In this document: positions 1 through 11,901 of the stretch, in pieces
Layout of the letters: each line of letters opens with the position of its first letter
How positions within the stretch are numbered: the stretch's first letter is position 1
Assembly (NCBI RefSeq): GCF_004136315.1
Contig: NZ_CP029562.1
Span: 1,054,001-1,118,000, forward strand
Direction of reading: 5' to 3'
Origin: Mesorhizobium sp. Pch-S
GTDB taxonomy: Bacteria > Pseudomonadota > Alphaproteobacteria > Rhizobiales > Rhizobiaceae
DNA: 64,000 bases
The notes under the pieces: generated by a model
What the model was told of the DNA's origin: nothing
What the model saw: the letters and a program-made list of their open reading frames with translations, nothing else
Databases searched by the model: none
Made by a program: the position numbers and the translations under genes

Positions 1-98
1 GGCCGTGACAATGAAAACTCCTGGAGCAATGCCGCCAAAGCGACCGTCATCGCCTCTCCTTTGAACATCAAATTGGATAGATTAATTGACCAGTTTGC

Positions 99-998
99 GT
101 GATTGCCGCTATTCTGGGCTGCAGAAGCTTTTTCTCGGGCACTCCCTTGGGCGACATCTTTTCCCGCATCGATCATTCGCGCACCGCCGACGAGGTGGTG
201 GCGCAGATCGAGGCCCTGATCCTCGAAGGCGTGCTGCGCCCGGCCGACCGGCTGCCGGGCGAACGCGACCTCGCGCGCCAGTTCGAGGTGTCGCGGCCGA
301 TCCTGCGCGATGCGCTGAAGGCGCTGGAGACGCGCGGCCTGCTGACGACCCGGCATGGCGGCGGCACCCATGTCGCCGACGTGATCGGCCAGGTGTTCTC
401 CAAGCCGGTGATGGAGCTGATCTCCTCGCACCGCAAGGCGGCCGCCGATTATCTGGAGTACCGCCGCGAGATCGAGGGGGTTGCCGCCGAATATGCGGCC
501 CGGCGCGCCACGCCGGACGACCTTGCCCTGCTCGACCGCATCATGGCGCGCATGGACGAGGCGCACCGCACCGGCGACTTCCAGCACGAAGCCGACATCG
601 ACGTCGAGTTCCACAATGCCGTCGGCGAATGCGCACACAACATCATCCTGCTCCACACCTTGCGCTCCTGCTACCGCCTGCTGTCGGAAGGCGTGTTCCA
701 GAACCGGCTGCTGGTGTTCACCTTGCCTGGCGCGCGCGACGAATTGCTTGCCCAGCACCGCGCCATCCATGCCGCCGTCAAATCGGGCAACCCGGCGGCG
801 GCACGTAAGGCGGCGATGGACCATATCACCTATGTCGAACGCTCCATGGTGGAAGCCGAGCGCAGCGGCGACTGGCAACGCGTGTCGCGGCTGCGGCTGA
901 AACAGCGTGGCGGGGACGTGAAACAGCGTGACGGGGAATCCGGCCGCAGGCGCAACGAAACGGACGCGGCGGCACGCGAAACCGGGAAAGCGGAATGA
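99..998 (+). CDS. GntR-family regulator, FadR subfamily, probably controlling lactate oxidation
   Basis: A DNA-binding regulator expected to bind its operator through an N-terminal winged helix and a small carboxylate ligand through the C-terminal FCD domain. The winged helix spans about residues 28-82, with the recognition segment 'GERDLARQFEVSRP'. The helical FCD domain follows at about 110-240 and the tail is hydrophilic. The GTG at 99 is used here, but an in-frame TTG at 147 (Leu-Gly-Asp-Ile-Phe) matches the family N-terminus better. Its stop overlaps the start of the lactate dehydrogenase gene as ATGA, so the two are co-transcribed. That supports an LldR-like role, which is inference from context. 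The upstream sequence near 70-95 contains AATTGG and AATTGACCA half-sites that could be an operator. Confidence 0.9.
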   Translation: MIAAILGCRSFFSGTPLGDIFSRIDHSRTADEVVAQIEALILEGVLRPADRLPGERDLARQFEVSRPILRDALKALETRGLLTTRHGGGTHVADVIGQVFSKPVMELISSHRKAAADYLEYRREIEGVAAEYAARRATPDDLALLDRIMARMDEAHRTGDFQHEADIDVEFHNAVGECAHNIILLHTLRSCYRLLSEGVFQNRLLVFTLPGARDELLAQHRAIHAAVKSGNPAAARKAAMDHITYVERSMVEAERSGDWQRVSRLRLKQRGGDVKQRDGESGRRRNETDAAARETGKAE

Positions 999-2131
999 GC
1001 ATGCTTCTGACCATCGACGATCTGAAGAACCAGGCACGCCGGCGCGTGCCGAAGATGTTCTTCGACTATGCCGATTCCGGCGCCTGGACGGAGAGCACCT
1101 ACCGCGCCAACGAAGAAGACTTCGGCAAGATCAAGCTGCGCCAGCGCGTGCTGGTCGACATGGCCAACCGCTCGCTGGCCTCGACCATGATCGGAGAGAC
1201 CGTCTCGATGCCGGTGGCGCTGGCGCCGACGGGCTCGACCGGCATGCAGCATGCAGATGGCGAAATGCTGGCGGCACAGGCGGCCGAGGAGTTCGGCGTG
1301 CCGTTCACGCTGTCGACCATGAGCATCTGCTCGATCGAAGACGTCGCCTCGGTAACCAGCAAGCCGTTCTGGTTCCAGCTCTACGTGATGCGCGACAAGG
1401 ACTTCGTGCTCAACCTGATCGATCGCGCCAAGGCCGCCAAATGTTCGGCGCTGGTGCTGACGCTCGACCTGCAGATCCTGGCACAGCGCCACAAGGATGT
1501 GCGCAATGGCCTGTCGGCTCCGCCGCGATTGACCTTGCCGAACCTGATCGACATGGCGATCAGGCCCGGCTGGTGCCTCGGCATGCTCGGAACCAAGCGC
1601 CGCACCTTCCGCAACATCGTCGGCCATGTGAAGGGCGTCGGCGACCTCGCCTCGCTGTCGTCCTGGACGAACGACCAGTTCGACCAGACGCTGTCCTGGG
1701 ACGACGTCGAATGGATCCGCCAGCGCTGGGGCGGCAAGCTGATCCTGAAAGGCATTCTGGACAAGGAAGACGCGGTGCTGGCCGCCAAGACCGGCGCCGA
1801 CGCCATCATCATCTCCAACCATGGCGGCCGCCAGCTCGACGGCGCCCCCTCCTCCATTGCGGTGCTGGAAGAGATCGTCGACACCGTCGGCGACCAGATC
1901 GAGGTCCACATGGATGGCGGCATCCGTTCCGGGCAGGATGTGCTGAAGGCGCTCTGCCTCGGCGCCAAGGGCACCTATATCGGCCGTCCATTCCTCTACG
2001 GGCTCGGCGCGGCCGGAAAGAAAGGCGTCACGCAGGCGCTGGAGATCATCCGCAAGGAACTCGACCTGACGCTGGCGCTGTGCGGCAAACGCGACATCAA
2101 GGATGCCGGCAAGCACATGCTTTACCGCTAG
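995..2131 (+). CDS. lldD: FMN-dependent L-lactate dehydrogenase (alpha-hydroxy-acid oxidase family)
   Basis: Oxidises L-lactate to pyruvate with FMN, normally passing electrons to the quinone pool from the inner face of the cytoplasmic membrane. The 378-residue protein has the full family length. Its N-terminal 'FDYADSGAWTE' segment and the C-terminal 'ISNHGGRQLDGAPSS' signature, which carries the catalytic His and the substrate-binding Arg, are both present. The FMN phosphate loop 'MDGGIRSGQDVLKAL' is intact. It overlaps the upstream regulator by four bases and is probably translationally coupled to it. Other hydroxy acids such as glycolate or mandelate are possible substrates for this family; lactate is favoured because of the FadR-type partner. 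Confidence 0.93.
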   Translation: MSMLLTIDDLKNQARRRVPKMFFDYADSGAWTESTYRANEEDFGKIKLRQRVLVDMANRSLASTMIGETVSMPVALAPTGSTGMQHADGEMLAAQAAEEFGVPFTLSTMSICSIEDVASVTSKPFWFQLYVMRDKDFVLNLIDRAKAAKCSALVLTLDLQILAQRHKDVRNGLSAPPRLTLPNLIDMAIRPGWCLGMLGTKRRTFRNIVGHVKGVGDLASLSSWTNDQFDQTLSWDDVEWIRQRWGGKLILKGILDKEDAVLAAKTGADAIIISNHGGRQLDGAPSSIAVLEEIVDTVGDQIEVHMDGGIRSGQDVLKALCLGAKGTYIGRPFLYGLGAAGKKGVTQALEIIRKELDLTLALCGKRDIKDAGKHMLYR

Positions 2132-2270
2132 TGCACTGCTGCTATCTTCAAATCACGGAACCGCAACGCTAGCTTGCTGTTTTGGCGCATCCCGGTCCGA
2201 ATGTCCCTGATCAGCAGTGGCCTCTCAGGCGCTGACTTGCTAGAGTTCGATGGACAACGGAGACATGCTA

Positions 2271-2489
2271 ATGGGGCGGATCGAATTCGTGTTTCGTAAG
2301 CTGGCTTGGATGGCCAACTCAGGCTCGCCACTTCACGAAGCGCGGTTTGAAAAGGCGCAGGCCTTCTTGAATCCAAAGACCAAAAAAGATCGTGAACGCC
2401 TCGATGCCTTCTTCGAAAAATACCGCGGCCAAGTGCGCGGCAGCGCCCTCGTGCTCGTAGATGACGAAGGCAACCGGAGCGTCATCTAG
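2271..2489 (+). CDS. Small protein of unknown function
   Basis: A 72-residue basic, soluble protein that I do not recognise. It has an amphipathic N-terminal helix (MGRIEFVFRKLAW), a charged middle rich in Lys/Arg/Glu, and the C-terminal strand 'SALVLVDDEGNRSVI'. The ATG at 2271 is preferred because GGAG lies about eight bases upstream; in-frame ATGs at 2250 and 2265 would add seven or two residues. It sits between lldD and the phosphatase gene on the same strand without an obvious operon link. Codon use is less GC-rich than its neighbours. Confidence 0.45.
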   Translation: MGRIEFVFRKLAWMANSGSPLHEARFEKAQAFLNPKTKKDRERLDAFFEKYRGQVRGSALVLVDDEGNRSVI

Positions 2490-2549
2490 CGAAGCGTCAC
2501 ACAGCCCTCCCGCCAAAGAATCGTTATCTCCCCATTTTGCCGCATCCTT

Positions 2550-2601
2550 GTCCAAAAGTTCCGCGACTTTCCGCTTCGCTGACCTTCGGTTCGGGATCAT
2601 A
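2550..2601. repeat. Degenerate copy of a dispersed palindromic repeat
   Basis: The segment with 'TTCCGCTTCGCTGACCTTCG' followed by a GGATCAT end closely matches the unit at 40319-40390 and is related to the tandem units at 11743-11901. It lies just before the phosphatase coding region. Reading through it gives a spurious N-terminal extension, which helps place the true phosphatase start downstream. Confidence 0.6.
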
Positions 2602-2622
2602 ATTCAGCGCTCCCGAACCGAT

Positions 2623-3387
2623 TTGAAAGCAGCTTCTCCTTTGACCGACGGCATCCATTTCCTCGACGCCCGCGCGCCGGACGGCATGCGCCTCTACGCC
2701 ATCGGCGACGTGCACGGCCGGCTCGATCTTTTGTCCGGCATGCACAGGCAGATCGCAGCCGAAATCGAACGCGACCGGCCGGCTGACTGGCGCATCATCC
2801 ATCTCGGCGACTATGTCGACCGCGGCCCGGACTCCAAAGGCGTCATCGATTTCCTGATCGCCGCCGAGAAGCGCGACCCGCGCATCATCGCGCTGGCCGG
2901 CAACCATGATATCGGCTTCCGCGATTTCCTGGCGATGCCGGACGCCGATGGGCTGTTCGCACGTTATGGCGGTCGCGAGACGGCTCTTTCCTACGGCGTC
3001 GCGATCGATTTCGCCGATCCGGCCTCGCTCGAACAAGGCTGGAAGGGTCTCGTCAGCGCCGTGTCGCCCGAACAGAAACAGTTCCTGCACGACCTGCCCT
3101 ATTCGGTTTCGTTCGGTGATTTCTTCTTCTGCCACGCCGGCGTGCGTCCCGGCATCGCGCTCGACCGGCAGGCGCATGACGACCTGATCTGGGTTCGCGC
3201 CATCTTCCTCGATCATCCCGGGCTCTACGAAAAGGTGATCGTGCACGGTCATACACCGCAGGCGGAAGCCGAGCTGATGCCCAACCGCGTCAACGTCGAC
3301 ACCGCCGCCTACCAGAGCGGCAGGCTGACGGCACTGGTGGTCGATGGTGCGGACAAGCGAATCCTGACGGAAACCATGGACGCTTAG
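2623..3387 (+). CDS. PPP-superfamily metallophosphatase (serine/threonine phosphatase or ApaH-like)
   Basis: A binuclear-metal phosphoesterase. The motifs occur in order: 'GDVHGR' near residues 27-32, 'GDYVDRG' near 62-68, 'GNHD' near 94-97, a 'HAG' motif and a 'HGHTP' motif in the C-terminal half. These are the PPP-family metal ligands and catalytic residues. The length (about 254 residues) fits bacterial PrpA/ApaH-like enzymes. The open frame extends up to 2461, but that part is repeat-derived, so TTG at 2623 or 2641, or ATG at 2686, is the likely start. The stop overlaps the stop of the convergent thiD. Protein phosphatase versus Ap4A hydrolase activity cannot be decided from sequence. Confidence 0.85.
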   Translation: MKAASPLTDGIHFLDARAPDGMRLYAIGDVHGRLDLLSGMHRQIAAEIERDRPADWRIIHLGDYVDRGPDSKGVIDFLIAAEKRDPRIIALAGNHDIGFRDFLAMPDADGLFARYGGRETALSYGVAIDFADPASLEQGWKGLVSAVSPEQKQFLHDLPYSVSFGDFFFCHAGVRPGIALDRQAHDDLIWVRAIFLDHPGLYEKVIVHGHTPQAEAELMPNRVNVDTAAYQSGRLTALVVDGADKRILTETMDA

Positions 3388-4178
3388 AGCAGCGCGACTT
3401 GCGAAGCAGGCCTGCCGGTTCGCCGTCCTTCCCGCTCCAGCCTTTCAAAGACATGATCCTTTGCCTTGCCAACGGCCGTTGGCAGGTCATCCCCCAGACC
3501 CAGTCCGGCAGCGATGGCGCTGGCCAGCATGCAGCCGGTACCACGCATGCTGACATCGAGGCGCGGCGCTTCGAAACGTGACGGCTTCGCGCTGGCGCGC
3601 AGAAGAAGGTCGACCGAGCGATCGCCCCCTGCATGACCGCCCTTGACCAGCAAGGCCGGAACGCCGCTTTCGAACAGCGACCCCGCCTGACCGATGATGC
3701 CGGCCTCGTCTGTTGCCGCCGGTTTGCCGCTCAACAGGCCGAGTTCCGGCAGATTGGGCGTGACCAGCGTACACAGCGGCATCAGCCGGCGTTTCAGGAC
3801 ATCGATAGCATCCATAGGAAGCAGCGCGCGACCCGACGTCGAGGCAAGGACTGGATCGAGCAACACCGGCAACGGCAGGCGGCTGGCGAGAACGGAGGCA
3901 ACCGCGGTTATGGCATCTGAACTGCCCAGCATGCCGATCTTGACCGCGGCTATCGCGTTGGCAGCAAAGGCGGCGCGCATCTGCGCCGCGATCAGGTCGG
4001 CCGGCATCTGCTCGACCCGCTCGACCGCGCCGTGGGTCTGCACGGTCACGGCCGTAACCGCGAGACAGGCACGCAGGCCGAAGGCCGCGATCGTCTCGAC
4101 ATCGCGCGCGATGCCGGCGCCGCCGCTGGAGTCCGAGCCGGCGACCACCAGAACATGCCGCCCGGGCGTCACCGCCAT
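3384..4178 (-). CDS. thiD: Hydroxymethylpyrimidine/phosphomethylpyrimidine kinase
   Basis: Phosphorylates HMP and HMP-P to give the pyrimidine pyrophosphate used by ThiE in thiamine synthesis. It is a ribokinase-fold protein with the N-terminal 'AGSDSSGGAGIARD' substrate motif, 'KIGMLGS' in the middle and the C-terminal anion-hole motif 'RGTGCMLASAIA'. The ATG at 4178 gives a 264-residue protein of usual length; an ATG at 4199 would add seven residues. It is the last gene of the minus-strand thi operon and overlaps the end of thiE, which suggests translational coupling. There is no fused ThiE domain. Confidence 0.94.
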   Translation of the reverse strand: MAVTPGRHVLVVAGSDSSGGAGIARDVETIAAFGLRACLAVTAVTVQTHGAVERVEQMPADLIAAQMRAAFAANAIAAVKIGMLGSSDAITAVASVLASRLPLPVLLDPVLASTSGRALLPMDAIDVLKRRLMPLCTLVTPNLPELGLLSGKPAATDEAGIIGQAGSLFESGVPALLVKGGHAGGDRSVDLLLRASAKPSRFEAPRLDVSMRGTGCMLASAIAAGLGLGDDLPTAVGKAKDHVFERLEREGRRTGRPASQVALL

Positions 4179-4774
4179 GGTGCGGTGGCCGCCAGCCATG
4201 CGCGGGTGCGGGCTTCCGGATCGGCATTGCGGGTGATGTCGGTGACGACGGCAGCGCTGTCGGCGCCTTGCGCAAGGACACCCGGAATGCGCTCGACGGT
4301 CAATCCGCCGATGGCGACAAGCGGCGTATCACCTGCCCGGCGCTTCCATTCGGCGATGCGGTCGAGGCCTTGCGGCGCCCATTTCATGGCCTTGAGGATG
4401 GTCGGATAGACCGGGCCCAGCGCGACATAGTCGGGTCCTGCCGCCAGCGCCGTCGCCAGTTCGGAGTGGTCATGCGTGCTCAGGCCGAGCTTCAGCCCTG
4501 CCCGGCGGATCGCCCCGACATCAGCCTCGGCCAGATCCTCCTGGCCGAGATGAACGAAGTCGCAGCCCTCTTCGATGGCGAGTTGCCAGTAATCGTTGAC
4601 GACGAGCTGGCAGCCGTGGCGTTCGCATGTCGCCCTGGCGGCGCGGATCTCCACACGCAGCGCCTCGTCCGGCGTGTCCTTGACGCGGAGCTGCACCAGC
4701 TTCACGCCAAGCGGTACCAGCCGTTCGATCCAGGCAGCGGAATCGACGATGAGGTAGAATGGGTCGAGTTTCAT
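4169..4774 (-). CDS. thiE: Thiamine-phosphate synthase
   Basis: Joins HMP-PP and the carboxylated thiazole phosphate to make thiamine phosphate. The 201-residue TIM-barrel protein shows the family features 'VQLRVKD' near residue 30, '[10 protein letters not shown]' in the middle, 'HLGQEDL', and the C-terminal phosphate-binding 'AIGGLT' segment. The start ATG at 4774 overlaps the thiG stop as ATGA; the longer open frame upstream is out-of-frame thiG sequence. It belongs to the riboswitch-controlled thi operon. Related TenI proteins share this fold, but the position between thiG and thiD supports a synthase role. Confidence 0.92.
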   Translation of the reverse strand: MKLDPFYLIVDSAAWIERLVPLGVKLVQLRVKDTPDEALRVEIRAARATCERHGCQLVVNDYWQLAIEEGCDFVHLGQEDLAEADVGAIRRAGLKLGLSTHDHSELATALAAGPDYVALGPVYPTILKAMKWAPQGLDRIAEWKRRAGDTPLVAIGGLTVERIPGVLAQGADSAAVVTDITRNADPEARTRAWLAATAPWR

Positions 4775-5544
4775 GAGAACGCTGCCATGCCGATGACGGG
4801 GGTGGAGGGAACGGCCATGTCGCGCGGTTCGAGCGGACCGGCGTGGAAAGCCTCCCGCCCCGCCGCGATCGCCTTGCCGAAGGCGCTGGCCATCGCCACC
4901 GGATCGCCGGCCCTGGCGACGGCGGTGTTGAGCAGGACGGCGTCGTAACCGAGTTCCATGACCGCGGCCGCGTGCGACGGCCGGCCAATACCGGCATCGA
5001 CGATCAGCGGCACCTCGGGGAAATGGCCGCGCAGCGAGCGCAGCGCATCGACATTCTGCGGTCCACGCGCCGAGCCGATCGGCGCACACCACGGCATCAG
5101 CAGCCTGCAGCCGGCCTCCAGCAGCCGCTCGGCCACGACCAGATCGTCGGTGGTGTAGGGAAACACCTCGAAGCCGTCCCCGCTCAGGATACGCGCGGCC
5201 TCGACCAGTCCGAACACGTCCGGCTGCAAGGTGTCGTGATTGCCGATGACCTCCAGCTTGATCCAGTTGGTGGCAAAGACCTCGCGCGCCATCTGCGCCG
5301 TGGTGACGGCTTCCTTCACCGAATGGCAGCCGGCGGTGTTGGGCAGCACGCGCACGCCGAGCGACTGGATCAGCGACCAGAACTGCCCGCCCGTCTTGCC
5401 GCCGGCGCTTTCCCGGCGCAACGACACCGTCACGATCTCGGTCTTCGAGGCTGTCACTGCATCGGCCATGATCGCCGGCGACGGATAAAGTGCTGTGCCC
5501 AGCAGCAGGCGTGATGAGAACTGCTGTCCATAGAGTTCGAGCAT
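4771..5544 (-). CDS. thiG: Thiazole synthase
   Basis: Forms the thiazole ring of thiamine from deoxyxylulose 5-phosphate, dehydroglycine and ThiS thiocarboxylate. The 257-residue barrel has the conserved lysine of '[10 protein letters not shown]' at residue 96, the Schiff-base position in characterised ThiG, and the '[17 protein letters not shown]' phosphate-site region. The start at 5544 (MLELYGQQF) matches the family N-terminus. A palindromic repeat element occupies most of the 260-base gap to thiS upstream. The downstream overlap with thiE is four bases. Confidence 0.95.
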   Translation of the reverse strand: MLELYGQQFSSRLLLGTALYPSPAIMADAVTASKTEIVTVSLRRESAGGKTGGQFWSLIQSLGVRVLPNTAGCHSVKEAVTTAQMAREVFATNWIKLEVIGNHDTLQPDVFGLVEAARILSGDGFEVFPYTTDDLVVAERLLEAGCRLLMPWCAPIGSARGPQNVDALRSLRGHFPEVPLIVDAGIGRPSHAAAVMELGYDAVLLNTAVARAGDPVAMASAFGKAIAAGREAFHAGPLEPRDMAVPSTPVIGMAAFS

Positions 5545-5589
5545 CAGGGGTGCTCCTTGGTGGCGGGTGAAGGGGCTGAACCCTCGCGT

Positions 5590-5768
5590 GTCGCGCTGCC
5601 CCTCACCTGCCTGCCGGCATCCTCTCCCCGTAAACGGGGAGAGGGCGACTTGCGCCAAGGGTTTCGCCAATCGCCAGCGTTGCAGAATGAGCGTCTTCGC
5701 CGGCGCCAGCCTCCTTCTCCCCGTTTACGGGGAGAAGTGCCCGGCAGGGCGATGAGGGGCAGTGCGAC
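5590..5768. repeat. Palindromic intergenic repeat element (RIME/MITE-like) inside the thi operon
   Basis: An element of about 179 bp bounded by 16-base terminal inverted repeats, 5590-5605 and 5753-5768, with one mismatch. It contains two internal palindromes built on CTCCCCGT and ACGGGGAG (about 5622-5643 and 5718-5735). No protein is plausible here. Its structure resembles the intergenic mosaic elements of rhizobia. Folded in the thi mRNA between thiS and thiG it would make strong hairpins that could act as a processing or stabilising site. Confidence 0.75.
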
Positions 5769-5804
5769 CGCGGATGCTCTCAGTGAGGATAAACTCGTCA
5801 TGTC

Positions 5805-5985
5805 TCACCCTCCCTTCATCGGCGACAGGATTTCGATGCGATCGCCGTCGGCGATCCGGCAGGTCTCGCGCTCCCTGGCCGGCACCACTTCGCCGTTGAG
5901 CGCCGTTGCCAGCCAGCCGCCCTCGTAGTCGAGTTCGGCGAGCAGTGCGGCCAGCGTGCCGGCGTCGACCTCGCGGCTCTCGCCG

Positions 5986-6002
<17 letters not shown>
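5805..6002 (-). CDS. thiS: Thiamine biosynthesis sulfur carrier
   Basis: A 65-residue ubiquitin-like sulfur carrier ending in the required Gly-Gly ('SPMKGG'), whose C-terminal carboxylate is adenylated and thiolated before sulfur transfer to ThiG. It begins 'MRLIINGESREV', typical of ThiS. The start overlaps the end of thiO by 17 bases. No dedicated ThiF-type activating enzyme is in the window, so activation presumably uses a protein encoded elsewhere. Confidence 0.95.
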
Positions 6003-9128
<3,126 letters not shown>

Positions 9129-10217
9129 CTAAGGCAAACGCAGGTTCTTTCCCTCGGCATCGAACACATGCGGGGCTGTGGAAAACGCCAGCGGCAAGGT
9201 ATCGCCGGAACGAACCGACGTGCGCTCCTGCGCCGGCACGATCAGCGCGGTGCCGTCCTGGGTCACGGCGTAGATGAGCGTGGAGCCGCCCAGATTTTCG
9301 GTGATTTCCACCCTGGCGCTGAACACCGGATTCGCGGCATCGATCCTGATGGTTTCCGGGCGCAGGCCGAGCGTGACCGGGCTGCCTGCTTCAGGCAACC
9401 GCGCAAAGGGTCCGGCAATGGACTGCGGCCGGGACAAGGCCGGACACGCGACCTGAATGCCATGCGCCGAGGAGCTTTCAACGGTTCCCGACAGCAACGT
9501 CATTCGCGGGCTGCCGATGAAGCCGGCGACGAAGAGATTGGCCGGATTGTCATAGAGATCGATGGGGGTGCCGATCTGTTCCACCAGCCCGCCGCGCAGA
9601 ACGACAATCCTGTCAGCCAGCGTCATGGCCTCGACCTGATCGTGGGTGACGTAGATCATCGTCGCCCCGATCTCGCGATGGATCTTGGCGATTTCGACAC
9701 GCATCTGGGTGCGAAGCTCGGCGTCCAGATTGGAGAGAGGCTCGTCGAACAGGAAGATCTTGGGCTTGCGCACGATGGCGCGGCCAATGGCGACACGCTG
9801 CCGCTGGCCGCCGGAGAGTTGCTTCGGCCTGCGGTCGAGCAGCGGTTCGATCTGCAGGATGCGGGCGGCCTCCGCGACGCGTGCCTTGATCTCGGCCTTC
9901 GGCACCTTGTTGATCTGCATGCCGAAGGCGATGTTGTCGAAGACCGACATGTGCGGGAAGAGCGCGTAGGACTGGAACACCATCGCGACATGACGATCGG
10001 CCGGATCGGCATGGGTCAGGTCCTCGCCGTCGATCGAGATCGAGCCCTCGCTGGTCTCCTCGAGGCCGGCGATCATGCGAAGCAGGGTCGACTTGCCGCA
10101 GCCCGAGGGGCCGACGAAGACGACGAATTCCCCCTTCGTGGCCTCGATCGACACTCCCTTGACGACCTGAAGGGAGCCGAACTGCTTGGTGACGTGATCG
10201 ATCCTGAGAAAAGTCAT
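9129..10217 (-). CDS. Sugar ABC transporter ATPase (MalK/UgpC family)
   Basis: The energy-coupling subunit of a carbohydrate importer. The 362-residue protein has Walker A 'GPSGCGKST' at residues 36-44, the signature 'LSGGQRQRVAIGRA', Walker B 'IFLFDEPLSNLD', and a C-terminal TOBE/OB regulatory domain typical of the MalK class, including 'LGLRPETIRI'. It is the last gene of the operon permease-permease-binding protein-glycosidase-ATPase, all on the minus strand and controlled by the divergent LacI gene. It probably works with the two permeases encoded at 13254-15142. Confidence 0.93.
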   Translation of the reverse strand: MTFLRIDHVTKQFGSLQVVKGVSIEATKGEFVVFVGPSGCGKSTLLRMIAGLEETSEGSISIDGEDLTHADPADRHVAMVFQSYALFPHMSVFDNIAFGMQINKVPKAEIKARVAEAARILQIEPLLDRRPKQLSGGQRQRVAIGRAIVRKPKIFLFDEPLSNLDAELRTQMRVEIAKIHREIGATMIYVTHDQVEAMTLADRIVVLRGGLVEQIGTPIDLYDNPANLFVAGFIGSPRMTLLSGTVESSSAHGIQVACPALSRPQSIAGPFARLPEAGSPVTLGLRPETIRIDAANPVFSARVEITENLGGSTLIYAVTQDGTALIVPAQERTSVRSGDTLPLAFSTAPHVFDAEGKNLRLP

Positions 10218-10272
10218 GGGGTCGAACTGTTGCTCCGGTTATCTTGCGAATTGCCCGCCATCTGGCGGGCGC

Positions 10273-11622
10273 TCAGCCGCGTGCCCAGGCGGGCAGCCAA
10301 TCGCCATGCGCCGCGATCAGCCTGTCGACGAGGTTCCAGATCTGGTCGAGATCGAGCTCGGCCGCCGTGTGCGGATCCATCATCGCCGCATGGTAGATAT
10401 GGTCGCGGTTTTCGGTGGTCAGCGCCCGAACGGTGAGTTCCTGGACGTTGATGTTGGTGCGGATGAGCGCAGTCAGTTGCGGCGGAAGATCGCCGATGAG
10501 CGTTGGCTGGATGCCGTTGGCATCGACGAGGCAAGGTACCTCCGCGACGCAATTGGCCGGCAGCGAGGTGATCGAGCCGTTGTTGCGCTGGTTGCCGTAG
10601 ATGATCGACGGCTCGCCGGTCCAGACCGAATTCATGATCGAGGAGGCATATTCGTGGCTCTCCTTGATGGCGATCGTATCGGCGCCGGTCAGCGTCCCGG
10701 ATTCCTCCTTCCAGCGGGCGATCTGCTCGACGCAGCGTTTCGGGTATTCATCGAGCGGGATGCCGAATTTCTCGATGAGATCGGCACGGCCGTCCTTGAT
10801 GAAATAGGGCGTGTATTCCGCGAAGTGTTCGGAGCTTTCGGTGACGAAATAGCCGAGCCGCGTCAGCATTTCATAGCGGACCCTGTTCGGACAGCGCGGG
10901 TTCCAATGGCTCGGTTTCGGGAAGCGCCCTTCGCGATAGCCCTGCACCAGGTCGGGATAGAGGTTGCGGTAGCTGCCATCCGCCAGGCGATGCTCGAAGG
11001 TGAGGAAGAACGCCATGTGGTTGATGCCGGCGGCGCGATAGCGGATTTCCGAAACCGGGATATCGAGATCGCGCGACAGCTCATAGGCGGTGCCCTGGAC
11101 GGAATGGCACAGCCCCACCTGCCGGATGGAAGGATATTTCTCGGCGATCGCCCAGGTGTTGATCGCCATCGGGTTCACATACTGCAGCAGGATCGCCTTG
11201 GGGCAGACCTGAAGCATGTCCTCGCAGATGGCCCACAGATGCGGCACGGTGCGCAGGCCGCGCATGATGCCGCCGACGCCGAGCGTGTCGGCGATGGTCT
11301 GGCGCAGTCCGAATTGCTTGGGGACCTCGAAATCGGTCACGGTGCAAGGTTCGTAGCCGCCGATCTGGAAGGCGACGACGACGAAATCCGCCCCTTCCAG
11401 GGCCTTGCGCTGGTTGGAATGTGTTTCAATGGTCGCGCTGGCGCCAAGTGCCTGCACGAGTTTGCCGGCGACGACCTCGCTTTCCTTCAGCCGCTCGGGA
11501 TTGATGTCCATCAACGCGATCACCGCGTCCTTGAGCGCGGGGCGATACAGCACATCGCCGATGATGTTCTTCATGAAAACGGTGGAGCCGGCTCCGATGA
11601 ACGTGATCTTTGGGCGTCGCAT
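10273..11622 (-). CDS. Glycoside hydrolase family 4, alpha-galactosidase-like
   Basis: GH4 enzymes cleave glycosides by an NAD+ and Mn2+ dependent redox-elimination mechanism in the cytoplasm. The 449-residue protein shows the N-terminal NAD motif 'GAGST' (residues 10-14), the metal-binding 'LCHSVQGTA' with Cys172, and the 'AGINHMAFFL' motif with the second metal ligand His. This 'CHSVQ...GINHMAF' pattern is closest to MelA-type alpha-galactosidases; alpha-glucosidase or alpha-glucuronidase activity cannot be excluded. Lying between the binding-protein and ATPase genes, it probably hydrolyses the sugar imported by the same transporter. Confidence 0.9.
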   Translation of the reverse strand: MRRPKITFIGAGSTVFMKNIIGDVLYRPALKDAVIALMDINPERLKESEVVAGKLVQALGASATIETHSNQRKALEGADFVVVAFQIGGYEPCTVTDFEVPKQFGLRQTIADTLGVGGIMRGLRTVPHLWAICEDMLQVCPKAILLQYVNPMAINTWAIAEKYPSIRQVGLCHSVQGTAYELSRDLDIPVSEIRYRAAGINHMAFFLTFEHRLADGSYRNLYPDLVQGYREGRFPKPSHWNPRCPNRVRYEMLTRLGYFVTESSEHFAEYTPYFIKDGRADLIEKFGIPLDEYPKRCVEQIARWKEESGTLTGADTIAIKESHEYASSIMNSVWTGEPSIIYGNQRNNGSITSLPANCVAEVPCLVDANGIQPTLIGDLPPQLTALIRTNINVQELTVRALTTENRDHIYHAAMMDPHTAAELDLDQIWNLVDRLIAAHGDWLPAWARG

Positions 11623-11742
11623 TGCGGGTTCTCGATAAGATGACGGGGATTGTGAAGGGTCCTCCGACGTCCGGGAAGGAACGCCGGAGGAAAATCCTAC
11701 CGCGGGGAGAGGCGCGCCAGGAATTGGAGTTCAAGGGCTCGG

Positions 11743-11901
11743 AGCGTGATCTTTACCGGAAACCGGTTCCCACTTTCCGGGATCACGCTGATTGTCGGAG
11801 CGTGATCTTTTCCGAAAACCGGTTCCCACTTTTCGGGATCACGCTGATTGTCGGAGCGTGATCTTTACCGAAAACCGGTTCCCACTTTTCGGGATCACGC
11901 T
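11743..11901. repeat. Three tandem 47-bp palindromic units overlapping the end of a gene
   Basis: Three near-identical palindromes, 11743-11789, 11799-11845 and 11855-11901, at an exact 56-bp period. Each begins AGCGTGATC, ends GATCACGCT and has an ACCGGTT core. The last unit overlaps the TAG stop of the binding-protein gene (11900-11902). They lie between the binding-protein and glycosidase genes within one operon, so they could form stabilising or attenuating hairpins in the mRNA. The 277-base gap holds no gene. Confidence 0.9.

Noticed and set aside
2461..2622. N-terminal extension of the phosphatase frame
   Set aside because: It is encoded by a degenerate dispersed repeat and has no family similarity; a later start is preferred.
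11743..11901. Possible CRISPR array
   Set aside because: The three units are internally palindromic and the 9-base spacers are nearly identical, so this is a tandem palindromic repeat, not CRISPR.
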